A stretch of 64,000 nucleotides of DNA, taken from NCBI GenBank assembly GCA_028571685.1, contig CM053143.1, positions 2,919,501 to 2,983,500 of the forward strand, read 5' to 3'. The stretch's first letter is position 1, and every line of letters begins with the position of its first letter. This DNA is from Heterohyrax brucei (taxonomy: Eukaryota; Chordata; Mammalia; Hyracoidea; Procaviidae). Position numbers and translations under genes: made by a program. Shown piece by piece: positions 1-11,031 of this stretch. Below the pieces are notes generated by a model. That model saw nothing but the letters and a program-made list of their open reading frames with translations, searched no databases and was not told the origin of the DNA.

Positions 1-61
1 AATTAGACAGGTTCTGACACTACCACCACTACTCTTTTGCAGCAGTATTAACCCATAGATG

Positions 62-227
62 AAATTCTAGTAGCATAGTGGTTAAGTGCTATGTCTGCTA
101 ACCAAAGGTCAACAGTTCAAATCCACCAGCTGTTCCTTGGAAGCTGTATGGAGCAGTTCTACTCTGTTGTGTAGGGTTATTACGAGTCAAAACCAACCCG
201 ACAGCCGTGGGTTTTGGTTTTTTCCCA
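62..227 (+). mobile_element. AfroSINE, near full length
   Basis: tRNA-derived SINE of Afrotheria, copied through RNA by RTE/LINE machinery. The head reads gtagcatagtggttaagtgc (A-box region), followed by a B box in caacagttcaaatccaccag, a body with cttggaagctgtatggagca, and a degraded tail around aaccaacccgacagccgtgg ending in a T/G-rich run. The usual tail reads gaatcgactcgacggca. It lies just before a solo LTR. Confidence 0.9.
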
Positions 228-236
228 TAGAAGAAC

Positions 237-715
237 TGTCACAGATAGAACTGTGTTCCCCCAAATACGTGTCAACCTAGGTAGACCATGATCCTAGTAT
301 TATATGGTTATCCTTCTTTCTCTGATCTAATTTAAGTACTCTCCATTTTGCAATCTGTAGTAAATCTTAACCTCTGCTTGTGGTTATATCACATTTGTGA
401 ATGGGTTGTTTGACAAGCTAATGAAGCAGGATTAGCTTATATTAAGGAAGAGCAGGTTGCATCATAAATCACTCCAGTCTGAGATATTAAAGAGATTGAA
501 CAAGCAAGAGGGCAGAGATGGGGGGAAGACATACGCCACATGCAGATCACCAAGGAGCTCAAGCTAAAAGAGATAAGGACTCTGCTCCGGAACTGAAAAA
601 CAGGAAGCCTTCCTTTGGAGCTTCTGCCCAGAATTCAGACTATGAGAAAATAAATTTCTATTTGTTAAAGCCATCTACTTGCAGCATTTCTGGTACAGCA
701 GCACCAGGTAACTGC
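237..715 (+). mobile_element. Solo LTR, ERVL-MaLR-like
   Basis: About 480 bp, matching in order the other LTRs of this window (41944-42469, 49469-49973). Early text is gtgttcccccaaatacgtgt, the middle has cagagatggggggaagacat, and the 3' part has gttaaagccatctacttgca with agcagcaccag. No internal sequence follows, so it is a solo LTR left by LTR-LTR recombination. The short open frame at 518-784 is chance coding inside the LTR. The exact 3' edge is uncertain because the usual terminal gactaaaaca is degraded. Confidence 0.75.
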
Positions 716-2284
716 CGTGCCATTAGTTTTGTGTGTGACCTTCCCAGTCATGGTCTTGCAACTCCCACAGAGGCAACTGTATGATAGGGGAAGTATAGCC
801 TACCAAGGGGAACTGATCATTTTTGCCTTAAAAGAGAGCCAATTCCAGAGCATTGAAGGAGTTGCTCACCAACTACCAAGTAATGAGAGATCAACAAGAG
901 AGATCCATCAGCAAGGACCCTGCTGTAAGAGATGGTAAAATGGGCTTCTTGGCACATATAGAGAGCAAGCTGAGTGTCTCTGAGAAGGGACTAAGGCCTA
1001 GGGAGAGATGTGCCTGTCAGCACAGCTTAGGAGATGTTATCCTGATAAAAGAACTGTACCCCAAGCATTCTTGAGCCTGAACTGTAACTGTTATTTCCCT
1101 AATACACCCCAGAATTGTTGAGTATGCTCTGTGAGCTCTGAGCGGCCACTGTAATGAATTACTGAACCCCAAAGAGAGTGCTGTGGGAGGGAAAGCTGGA
1201 GGCAGTATTACTAGAGATGGAAGCCAAGAGGTGGCTTGTCTGGCCTCTGTCTCACAGGAATCAGCCTTGGGCTATTTGTTTTAGTTCTCCTATCCTTGTA
1301 AAGTCTTAGGAGGTCAGATACCACCTGAAAGCCATTTTTACAGTAACTAAGAAAGAGAATGTTTATAAGTTTGTAGACCCATTTAGGTTGTCTCAATGAC
1401 TAGGAATGAGGACATTACTGAAATGTCACGTGCAAGAACCCGGGAATCTGGACACTGCAAAGTCTCCAAATCAATGCTTGCCACAAATCTCCGAAGTTTA
1501 CTAAATATATTACATGCCAGTCACGTGGGAGAAAATTTTGCTATCATTCATCCCAGCTTGAAACCTAACTTTTTTTTACATATAAACACAACCCTGTTTT
1601 ACACAGCTTTCATTTAAACTACATTGTTCAGAAATTCAATCACCAAATAAACTGAGGGAAGACTGCTGTTCATTAGAAACCTTACCAAGAACTAGTCACC
1701 ATTTTAGAAAAACATGTTGCCAACAGCAACACTGCTTACAATACTTGCTTCACAATTAAACTAATTAGACACAACCATGTTAGACTGTATTTATAGCTGC
1801 TACATTCAAAGTGATTCTACTCAGAAGATGTAAACAATTGGTTACTTTCTTTTGTTTCTCAGTATACCTGTGCATAATAATGTACGTATTGCTCAGCCAG
1901 CCAAGTCCCGTGGAAATGTATACATTAAAATACATATTATTTTGAATAAATTATTTTGCTATTATCCATTATGAGCATACAGGTCATTATACTTGATACA
2001 TTGTGTGTGTGTTCTGTATGATCATGTCTGTCAATTGTTTTTCAGAATGCTACAGAGAATATTTTAATCTCTTGTTATGGAAGTCCAACTAGGTTGAAAA
2101 TGAATGGTAGATTTAAAAAGTCTAAACTCAGTAGATTCCAAATAACAATATTTTTTAATTTCAGTGTAGTACCAAATTTACAGAAAAACAATGTTGAAAA
2201 ATGTCCAAGAATACAATGGTTTTCCTTTTCCTTTTTTTAAATAATAAATCTTTCACTTAAGAAAGTATCCACAACACTCTGATG
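716..2284. other. No recognised gene or repeat
   Basis: AT-rich single-copy-looking sequence with only short, mutually overlapping open frames (up to 73 codons) that carry no recognisable domain. A short TG run lies near 2003. I see no promoter, exon with convincing splice sites, or RNA gene. Confidence 0.5.
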
Positions 2285-2430
2285 GAATGTAACTTAACCT
2301 GTTTCAACCTCACTCTTCTCATCTGTAAATTGAATATACTGCTACTTACCTTTAGGAAAGAAAAAAACAGGACCACATACATAGTGTTTACACTTTGCTG
2401 GCACATACTTGCCATTAAATAAAGTCTGTT
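2285..2430 (+). mobile_element. MIR SINE relic
   Basis: Diverged 3' half of a mammalian-wide interspersed repeat. The order aacctgtttcaacctcactc, then tcatctgtaaattgaatata, then tttgctggcacatacttgcc and attaaataaa follows the MIR consensus (loss of conserved Cs and Gs by decay). Ancient, immobile. Confidence 0.6.
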
Positions 2431-2844
2431 TCCCATTTTTCCCATACAGCCCTCATTGGGGAAGTTTTGGTGTATATGTGGTGGTGTGAGATGGGATGCA
2501 CGAGTGAGCAGAATGGACCAAAGCAACTATTTCAGATATAATGATACCATAGTCGATAATTACCACTTTTATCAAAGGGTAGTTTTTACATCCAGATTGC
2601 TTACAAATGAAAGAAAGCTTCTATTCATAGAGTAATTATTTGTTCTGTGCTTGTCAGGTAAATCTTTCTGATACAGATTAGCACCACTGCCAGTAAGAAC
2701 AATGTCAGATTGAAAGCTTGGTCAATCTTTGTACAAGTGTTTATTAGGCAAAGTGCTATGTTAGATTCTTTCAAGACACAAAGATAAAACTACCGATTCT
2801 TTCGGCTCAGGGTCCATAAATCACATTGGGAAGTGGCCTAATGC

Positions 2845-3054
2845 CAGTCGCTTGTCCCTTGACCTGCTAACTTCGGGCTTGTGAGACCCTGCACCTCTGT
2901 GATTCCCAAGAAGCCTCCAGCCTGATGTCCAACTCATGGAACGGAGACGTGCCAGCTTCTACACGCATGTAAGTCATTTCATAGAGATAAATATTTCTCT
3001 CTGCACAAAAGTGTTTCATTGGTTTTCCCTCTCTAGAGAACCCGGCCTGAGACA
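2845..3054 (+). mobile_element. 3' end of an unnamed LTR-like repeat
   Basis: Shares ordered landmarks with 61372-61985: agaagcctccagcctga, a gtgccagcttct/ccagcccct block, a catttc..atAaAt stretch and the end tctagagaacccggcctgag. I read it as the 3' part of an LTR-type element. The family name is not certain; the terminal gagaacc..gcctgagaca resembles ERVL-type LTR ends. It abuts the RTE element that follows. Confidence 0.5.
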
Positions 3055-3695
3055 CTCAGTGGAACACCAATTTGTCTGTGATGCTAGATGCTAGAAGCTA
3101 CGTTAACAGTATTTCAAATACCAGTAAGGTCACCCATGGTGGACAGGTTTCAGTGGAGCTTCCAGACGAAGACAGATGATGGAGAACGACCTCGTCATCT
3201 AACTCTAAAAGCATTGGCCAGTGAGAAGCTTTTCTGAACAGAGCAAAACACTCTCTGACATAATGCTAACTGATGATCCCCCTGAGATTAGAAGGCATTC
3301 AAAATATGCTCAGGAAAAAACAACTCTTCAGATTAGAGTCAGCCTTGCTGACGTGGCATGACTCAAAAGGGGAAGAAACAGATGCGAACAGCGATTTAAC
3401 AATGAGAATACGGAATACATGATGTAGGAATCTAGGAAAATTAAAAGCCATCAAGAATGAAACAGAACACACAAACATCAATGACCTAGGTATCAGTGTC
3501 CTGAAATGAACTAGTGCTGGTCATTCTGAATCAGACAATCATATGATAGACTATGCCAGGAACGAAAAATTAAAGAGGAAGAGAGTTGCATTTCTTCCTC
3601 AAAAACAATATTTCAAGGTCTACCTTGAAGCATAATGCCATCAGTGACATAATAACCATACATCCACAAGGAAGACTACTTAATATGACAACTGT

Positions 3696-5251
3696 TTGAA
3701 TTTAGGCAGAACCACTGATGTCAAAGATGAAAAAATTGAAGCCTTTTACCAAGTTCTGCAGTCTAACATTTATCAAACGTGCAGTCAATACACACTGTTA
3801 ATTACTGATGATTGGAATGCGAAACTTGGAAAGAAGGAAGGATCACAGACGGAGAATATGGCTTCGGCAATCAAAATAATTCCAGAGATCGCATAATAGA
3901 ATTTTGCAAGGCCCATGACTTATTCACTGCAAATACATTTTTCAGCAACAGGAATAGTGACTATATACGTCGTCCTCGCCAGATGAAATACACAGGAATC
4001 AAATCGACTACATTTATGCCAAGAGATGATGCAGAAGCTCAATATCATCAATCAGAACAAGGCCAGGGGCTGGCTGTGGAACAGATCATCAACTGCTCAT
4101 ATACCAGTTTCAGTTGAAACTTAAGAAAATTAGAGCAACTCTCCCAGAGCTACAGTACAACCTTGAGCATATCCCACCTGAGTTTAGAAAAGAACAGCTT
4201 TGACCCATTCAATACTAATGACCAAAGACCAGATGAGTTGTGGAAAGACATGAAGGAGACACTATACCTGAAGAAAACGAAAGGTTATTGAAAAGACAGG
4301 AAAGAAAGAAGAAACTGAGTATCTCAGAAGACTCTAAAACCTGCCTTTGAACACTGGAACAGCTAAAGTGAAAGGAAGAAATGATGACGTAAATGAGATA
4401 AAGAGTAGATTTCAAAGCAGCACCACAGTGAAGTACCAAAAAAAAAAAAAACAAACTGAGAGAACAACGCAAAGACCTGGAGTTAGAAAACTAACAGAGA
4501 AAAAGACAGTTGGCATTTCTCAAGCTGAAAGAAGTGAAGAAACACTTCACGCCTTTATCTGAAATAGTGAAGGATTCTACCTGGAAAATACTGAACAAAA
4601 TGGAAGGAATACACAGAATCATTGTACCCAAAACAATTGGTCAACACTGAATCATTTCATGAGGTCGCACACGATCAAGAACCAACAGCAGGGAGGGAAG
4701 AAGTTTCAGCTGTACTGAAGTCATTGGTGAGAAACAAGGCTCTAAAGTTAATGAAATATCAACTGAGGTGCTCTCACAAATGCATATAATGATGGAAATT
4801 CATTCTTCTCTATCCAAGAAATTTGAAAGAGAGCTACCTGGCCAATCAACTGGAAGAGATTCATATTTGTGACTATTTCAAAGAAAGGTGAGCAACAAAA
4901 TGCAGACATTATCAGATATCATTAATATCAAATACAGGTAAAATTTTGCTGAAGATAATTCAAAAATGGTGGCAACAGTATATTAGCAGGGAACTTCTAG
5001 AAATTCAGATTGGATTCACAAAAACCACTGCTATTGTCAGATTGACCTTGGTTGAAGACAGAGATTCCCAGGAAGGTGTTTATCTGTGTTTCATTGACTG
5101 GGCAAAGGCATTTGACTGTGTATATCATAACAAAATTTTGAAAAGATTTCAAAGAACGGAAATTCCAAAATGCCAGTTGTGCCCATGCTCGACATACACA
5201 CAGACCAAGGGGCAGTGTTCAAACAGCCCAAAGAAATACTGCATAGTTTAA
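3696..5251 (+). pseudogene. RTE endonuclease/reverse transcriptase, broken
   Basis: Remnant of the single RTE polyprotein. In the endonuclease part, the frame at 3696-3896 shows DDWNAKLG, corresponding to the family's GDWNAK motif. The next frame, 3812-4117, carries IIEFCKAHDLFTANT, a typical RTE endonuclease block. Near 3980 the expected NQIDYIYAK can be read only in another frame, so at least one frameshift lies there. The RT part at 4946-5251 has YLCFIDWAKAFDCVYHNK; FIDWAKAFD is RT motif A with its catalytic Asp. I could not find an intact YADD box downstream. Several stops and shifts make it non-functional. Confidence 0.8.
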
Positions 5252-5584
5252 AATCACGAAAGCTGAGTGTCAGGGCTGCATCTTTTCACCATACTTAATC
5301 CCTCTGCATGGTAAGCAAATCAGAGAAGCTGGACTAGATGAAGAAGAACACAGCAACAGGATTAGAGGAAGATTCATTAAAAATCTGAAATCTGTCCTGT
5401 ACAAATGCCACAATTTTACTTGCTGAAAACAAAGACCTCAAGCACTTAGGGATGAAGATCAAAGACTGCAACCTTCAGTATGGATGACACCTTAGTGTAT
5501 ACAAAACAAAAAATCCTCACAACTGGAGCAATAAGCACCTTGATGGTAAAACAGAAAAGACTGAAGTCATCCAAGATTTTATCT

Positions 5585-5996
5585 AATTTCAGAATCAGAG
5601 ATACATTAATATGGCAGGACTCAAACTGTAAGATTAAGTTGAATCTTGAATCAATCTCTCTTGAGATATTGAGAGCAGCAAGGAGAGAGAGGGGAATGGG
5701 CAGTGGGGGAGTACATCATTCCATTTAGCAAGAAGAGCCAGGGACCTGTGTCCTTTGGACCTTCGGTCCCTGTGCTGAGAAGCTCCTAGACCACAGGAAG
5801 ACTGAAGACATGGGGACTTCTGACTGAAGACAAAGGCCTTTCCTCAGAGCTGACACAGAGAGACAAAGCCTTCTTCTGCAGCTGACACTCTGAATTTGGA
5901 CTTCTAGTCTCCTAAATGGTGAGAAAATAAGTTTCTCATCATTAAAGCCACTCACTTTTTCTATTTCTGTCATAGTAGCACTAGATACCTATGACA
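5585..5996 (+). mobile_element. 5'-truncated MaLR-like LTR inside RTE
   Basis: Begins near atatggcaggactcaaactg, in the middle of the LTR compared with its relatives, and runs through cctgtgctgagaagctccta, gaatttggacttctagtctc and tttctgtcatagtagcacta to a terminal cctatgaca. Immediately after, RTE sequence resumes with gacattatgcttggtg. Because the LTR start and some RTE sequence are both missing at the left junction, a deletion across the junction is more likely than a simple insertion. Confidence 0.75.
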
Positions 5997-6183
5997 GACA
6001 TTATGCTTGGTGAAGGAGAGAGTCAGCAAAAAAGAGGAAGACCCTCAATGAGACAGTATGATACAGAGGCTGCAACCGTTGGCTCAAACACAGCAATGAT
6101 TGTGAGGATGCCACAGGACCAGATAATGTTTCATTTTGTTGTACACTGGATGGCATCTGGAAATCCTGTATAACTGAATGGCA

Positions 6184-6356
6184 TCTGGAAAACCTGGTGG
6201 CATAGCAGTTCAAGTGTTATGCCTGCTAACCAAAAGGTCAGCAGTTCAAATCCACCAGGTGCTCCTTGGAAACTCTATGGGGCAAGGTCTACTCTGTATT
6301 ATAGGGTCACTATGAGTTGGAATTGACTCAAGGCACTGGGTTTGGTTTTTGGTTGG
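6184..6356 (+). mobile_element. AfroSINE with target-site duplication
   Basis: Clean copy: aaaacctggtggcatagcag, then gtcagcagttcaaatccacc (B box), ctccttggaaactctatggg, and tatgagttggaattgactca with a ttggtttttgg tail. The 9-mer atggcatct occurs at 6178-6186 and again at 6357-6365, consistent with a target-site duplication. The same 9-mer also occurs at 6150-6158, within the truncated RTE end. Confidence 0.93.
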
Positions 6357-6365
6357 ATGGCATCT

Positions 6366-7710
6366 TAATAACAATGAGTATTGACTGACCAGGATAGAAC
6401 AGGGAGGAAAAGGGAACTGCATTATAGCTAGAAGTGCAATGCCCAAGACACAACAGGAGAGGGAAAAGGCCCACCATGTTCAACTGTGATCTGTGAACCG
6501 GAACTGGAGAAATGGTATTGGTATTTCAGAGCACCATATTAGAATATTACTTTGTAGGCCTGACGTTGCAAACACGTAGGCCTAGACTTAATAAACATGA
6601 CATTTCTCTAGAAATTTTAACATTCTGAAAAACGGGATTTCATAGAAAAACCTGGATCGATTTTCCTATGTGTGTCTTTCAATTTGAAGATCTAGTATGA
6701 TTAATATTGCTAGTTCTAGTGGGACTGTATGAAGTCTCAGATCTTCAGAACTGATGTCATCTCCATAGAGAAGACATCTATATTATTTTTCCTTTCTTAT
6801 CCCAGCCATGTAGGGCAACTTCTTGCATAGCAGTCACTATTTCAATACGTGCTGAACGACAAATGGACACTTGGCCTTTACTCCCCTACAGCAACTGATA
6901 GACTCCTGGGAGCAAATGTAAATAGCTTCCTTTAGATGGACAAGCCTCTTTCCATGTTTGTTTATTTATTTGTTTAAATCCCTCCTGTTTTGTTCTTTCT
7001 TTTCTTTTTCAGAATACCGATACCTTCATTTACCTACATTACTTGCCTCTGTAGGGAGTTAGCTTTGAAACCTCTACAACACATAAGGCAGAGCTTTTGA
7101 AGATTTCAGATGAAGGAAGCAACATGATTACATTTTTTCTTTGTTTGCTTTCACAAGATAACTCTTGTAACAAGGAAGAACACCCGAAATCAGAGAAATC
7201 ACTGCAATGACAGTAGAAATGTAGAGGACTGAATATTAGCAAGTATAGACAATTTTTAGGGTCTAGCTGGAGAAACAAGAAGAAAATAAAGACATTTCCA
7301 AGTTTTGTAACCAGAATGACGAGGCTATTTCCAGCAGGAGAGGAAGCAAGCAAAAGAGGAAAACTGATATCTTTTTTAATTTGACAGAAAATGAGAGGAA
7401 TTGATAAAGTTCAATTTTATAAGAAGTGGCCTGAAGTGCTGAGAAGTCCGGAAGTGAAGAGGCATAGTTTTCAGCTTGTACCTCAGGAGGAAGAAACTTA
7501 TGAGGAAAAATTTGCAAGTCATCAGTGATGGTTAAATGGGTGAAAGCGACTTTTCCCTCAGAACTGTAGAATAAGATGAGCCTGGAGCTGAAACTGGATC
7601 ACTATGGCAAGACAAGCAGAGGTCTACCTCACTCTTTCATCGTAATTCTGTGAAATAAAGACAATATGTAAAAAGAACTACTGCAGCTCTTGAAAATAAA
7701 AAAAAAAAGT
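6366..7710. other. No recognised gene or repeat
   Basis: Low-GC sequence. Frames on the minus strand at 7039-7353 and 7263-7517 overlap each other in different frames, are rich in Ser, Leu and Phe, and show no domain. A short T/G-rich stretch lies near 6956-7010 and an A run at 7698-7708, directly before the next AfroSINE. Confidence 0.45.
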
Positions 7711-7714
7711 ATGG

Positions 7715-7880
7715 TTAAGTGTAACCCTGGTGGCATACTCACTAACTGCTGTGGCTGCTAACAAAAAGCAGGCACTTTAAATCCACCAGGCGCTCCTTGA
7801 AAAACTCTATGCAGCAGTTCTACTCAATCTACAGGGTTGCTATAAGTCAGAATTGACTTGACGGCAGTGGGTTTTTGTGG
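7715..7880 (+). mobile_element. AfroSINE
   Basis: Head gtaaccctggtggcatactc, body atccaccaggcgctccttga, and tail gaattgacttgacggcagtg with a gtttttg run. It follows an A-rich stretch. The A box is degraded (actcactaactg). Confidence 0.9.
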
Positions 7881-8854
7881 GTATGGTTCGTGTGCTCACG
7901 TATTTGAAAAACTGCTGAAAAAAACTTTTTCAGGAGATGCCTTGCGGAGGAAATTAGAATCCAAATGCATGGTGGTGAAAACTGTTCCTTTCAGCAGAGA
8001 CTCAGGAAACTCAGAGCCATATAAATTGATACAAAGTACAAAAGGGATGCTGACAAATCAGGCTGACTACGGCAGAAGGTGCCCTGGAAGAAGCGGGACT
8101 TTTCTCCTCCCATCCCCAACAAACATCTCTGTGCTAATTTAATAATACTTCATGCCAAGTCGAAAGCTGTGTGAAGTGGAGAGCGTGTTCTGAGAAGCCA
8201 GGTGGTCCTCAGGAAGGTGGAGGAAATTCTCTACACTGGGAAACAAAGACATGGCACATCCGATCTGATGGTTTGTCCTGGCCTTCTTCCAGTCACAACA
8301 GTATTGGGAGAGAAACATCAGGTCCCAAATACAACACAACCTAGACACAAGATCATCAACTACAGAAGAATGTCACTACAGAAGAATGTCAACTTTATAG
8401 AAAAAAAGACATCAAGTACTATATAATGGAAAACAAAAGTTAACAGGGCAAAAAGTAAGAGTTTATAAGCAGAGTTAAGTGTCTCTAAAACAAAGAATGC
8501 ACATATAAAACAAAGAACTCATCTGAAAAGTTTTCTCTTATGCAAAACAGAGATTGAGTATTTTTGAAACTAAGATTTCACAAAAGTGTTTTAAGGAGAA
8601 AAAATACTAGCTAAAAAGTTAATTAGATAGCTAGAAGGCTGAGTTGATGGTTTCTATCAAAGCCCCACGCAAATGTTCAGTGTGATGTGGAGACTAAATT
8701 TAGCTGCTCTGACGGATACTAACAAGTGGCAGAGGACAGAGCAGTGGAGGACCGAATAAAGGAAATGCTGAATATCAGCAAGAATGTCCCAAAGGGAAGA
8801 AAAAGCAAAATTTTCAGACTGGGGGACCAGACAACTGCCAAAAAACTCCCAAAG
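7881..8854. other. No recognised gene or repeat
   Basis: The frame at 7858-8142 (94 codons, plus) starts inside the AfroSINE tail and shows no known domain. The frames at 8139-8348 (minus) and 8202-8426 (plus) overlap on opposite strands, as chance frames do. From 8400 the sequence is A-rich and may hold old L1 material, but I cannot show it. Confidence 0.4.
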
Positions 8855-9010
8855 AACCCCACTGCTGTCGAGTTGATTCCAACTCATAGTGACCGTTGAC
8901 AACAGACAACTGCCCCACAGAGATTCCAAAGAGTGCCTGGCTGATTTAAACTGCCAACCTTTTAGATAGCAGCCACAGCACATAACCACTACACCACCAG
9001 AGTTCCCAGT
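8855..9010 (-). mobile_element. AfroSINE
   Basis: Reverse copy. Reading the plus strand: cactgctgtcgagttgattc (complement of the 3' tail), ctgccccacagagattccaa, the B-box complement near tttaaactgccaac, and ccactacaccaccagagttc at the head. Confidence 0.92.
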
Positions 9011-9700
9011 AACTGACAAGCAAGGTTAATTTTGAATAACGACACAACTGAAACTAGTGAAATGTTATATATACTAAGAGTAAAGGAAAAAAAAAAAACC
9101 CAAGTACATTTAAAAAGAGAAAGAGACGGAAAGAAAAAGATAGAATGACACGAAAGTTATGAATCAGAATGGCATCAGACTTTTCATTAGCAAATGATTC
9201 TAAAAGGTAATCAAGCCTATTTCAAACAATTTACAGGCACTAGATTTTGAAATGAAAAATCTGTACCCTGATAAAAAAAAAAACAACTCATATTAAATAA
9301 CCACATATTTTCAATTTAAATAACCCCTTAAAGTAATACACACGGACATGTATACAATTACTCAAGGACATATTCTGATGAAACAAAAAATGGATCCAAG
9401 AAGAACATGTTAATACAAACAACGTCTTCATGTGGCAAAGAAATGACAAAAATGAGTAGAAGTGAATGAAGTTGATGCTAATTTAAGTAACCATGGCAGC
9501 CACAGAAATAAAGCTTATTAGAAAATACCATCACAATTTAAGGAACCCATATACATACTACAATTTGTAATATATTACTAGTACTTCCAAAATGAAACTG
9601 TCATTATTTATCTTCCTTTTTAATGTAATGTGAACACTGGTTTTCACTGAATTTAGAAAGAGTAAATACCTATTGAGCAGCTCTAATACAATACACACCT
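9011..9700. other. A-rich, no recognised element
   Basis: Contains A runs at about 9088-9100 and 9274-9285 and is AT-rich throughout. Parts around 9190-9420 look L1-like in composition, but no block is diagnostic. Confidence 0.35.
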
Positions 9701-9714
9701 GAATTTAATAATAA

Positions 9715-10075
9715 ATTTCTGAATCAACCTAAGTGATCATCAGTAGAAAGTTAAGTACATTACGATACAGTCACAGTAATGCAATAGTGGGCAGGCAATG
9801 TACTAAGACAAAATGATGTTCAAAAAATGTTAAATGAGAAAGAGTAGGACAGAAAACCGTTCTATACCTAGGCAGTATACTGGTGTATTTTTGCACATGC
9901 ATAGTAACGTCTGTAAGAACATATGAAACTGTTAACAATGGCTACTTCTAAGGACTGGGATTAGACATGTGTGGGTAAGACACCAGAGGGGTCACAATTT
10001 ACTATATATAATCAGGCATTGTTTGATTATCTAAATCAACGTGAATTACTCCTATATTTTAAATGCAGGAAGTCT
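9715..10075 (+). mobile_element. Ancient L1 3' end (L1M type)
   Basis: The order of words follows old L1 3' ends: aactaagtgatcatcag-like start, acattacgatacagtcacag, caatagtgggcaggcaatgt, aatgagaaagagtaggacag, then actgttaacaatggctactt. This is the classic region around the last codons and 3'UTR of older mammalian L1s. It is much more diverged than the elephant-type L1s elsewhere in the window. Confidence 0.6.
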
Positions 10076-10126
10076 GGGTACGAAATTCTAGCAAACAACA
10101 CACAAAGGATGCGACGAGAAGAGACT

Positions 10127-10166
10127 AAAAACAACAACAACGAAAAAAAAAAAAAAAAAAACCCCA
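10127..10166 (+). repeat. (CAA)n plus poly-A run
   Basis: acaacaacaacg followed by about 18 A residues and CCCC. Low-complexity; possibly a decayed retrotransposon tail. Confidence 0.8.
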
Positions 10167-10329
10167 AACCTGACATGGAGTAGTTAAGGAAGGAAGAGGA
10201 AAACCATCCATGAGTGATGCCATAGAGGCTAATGGAAGAGGCGGAAGGGGGAGAATTCCACCAGAAGAGGCCTAACGTGCCTAATGTCAGAAACTGATTC
10301 AGGAAGGTGAGAAGTAAAAAATGTGTGAT

Positions 10330-10488
10330 TCCATCCTGTGCTATCAAGTTGATTCTGATTCATAGACCTTCTAAGACAGAACAGAACTGCCCCACAGAGT
10401 TTCCAAGGAGCGCCCAGTGGATCTGAACTGCTGACTCTTTAGTTAGTTAGCAGGCAATGCGTTTAACCACTGTACCACCAGAATCAGT
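10330..10488 (-). mobile_element. AfroSINE
   Basis: Reverse copy: gtgctatcaagttgattctg, aactgccccacagagtttcc, gagcgcccagtggatctgaa, and gtttaaccactgtaccacca. A short gttagttag duplication is present in the tRNA-like part. Confidence 0.9.
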
Positions 10489-11031
10489 AATTATGAAGTC
10501 GTTCACAATAAGTTGGTTGGGCAGGACACATTGTGTCAAAATTCTTCTAAAGATCTTTTTTTCAAAATAACATTTATAATCTTTTTAATAGAGAAAGCAC
10601 CTTAACAGAAAAGCATCCCACCTAGAAAACCTAAAATAAACCCCTCCCACAGTTATTTTATTGTATATGATTTCTTTCATACTTCTGTCAAACAGCAACA
10701 ACAAAAAAAAACAGTGTCTATTCATCTGACCTGTAGGTTCTTCGAAAACGTTTTAAAAGGTTATTAATCACACATAGGAATAAAGGGATTATAAATGTTA
10801 GCTAAGACCAAATTAAGAAACAATTCTTTAACTTGGCTTTATCTAGTTCATATACTTACATAAAATGTACTGTCTTGCAAACAAGGGAAAAAAGGATGTG
10901 TAATACATTACTTCATATAACATTTTCTATTGAATTTAACGCCATTTAAAAAATAAACTTAATCATCATAAATATTTCCAAATCTGTAGCTAGACAGATG
11001 GCAATTGTTATGTGGTTATGGAAGTACAGCA
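10489..11031. other. No recognised gene or repeat
   Basis: AT-rich sequence without open frames above 60 codons. It ends sharply where homology to L1 ORF2 begins. Confidence 0.4.

Larger units (their letters stand above)
3066..6170 (+). mobile_element. RTE (BovB-like) LINE, decayed, LTR-broken
   Basis: Non-LTR retrotransposon of the RTE clade, which encodes one protein with an AP-type endonuclease and a reverse transcriptase. The 5' region (aaggtcacccatggtggaca, about 3126) matches the other RTE 5' fragment here at 17232-17545. The endonuclease part lies near 3700-4050, RT near 4950-5250, and the 3' end (aaaaagaggaagaccctcaa, about 6029) is the characteristic RTE 3' region. An LTR occupies about 5585-5996 and a few hundred bases of RTE are missing at that junction. 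The final RTE tail seems cut off near gttgtacactggatgg, before an AfroSINE. Confidence 0.85.

Noticed and set aside
62-227. tRNA gene suggested by A- and B-box-like words
   Set aside because: The same words recur in about 33 copies with a shared non-tRNA body and tail, which is a SINE. No copy can fold into a plausible tRNA cloverleaf with a mature acceptor end.
3812-4117. Small independent gene, frame with IIEFCKAHDLFTANT
   Set aside because: It is a frame-shifted piece of the RTE endonuclease, directly overlapping the previous RTE frame.
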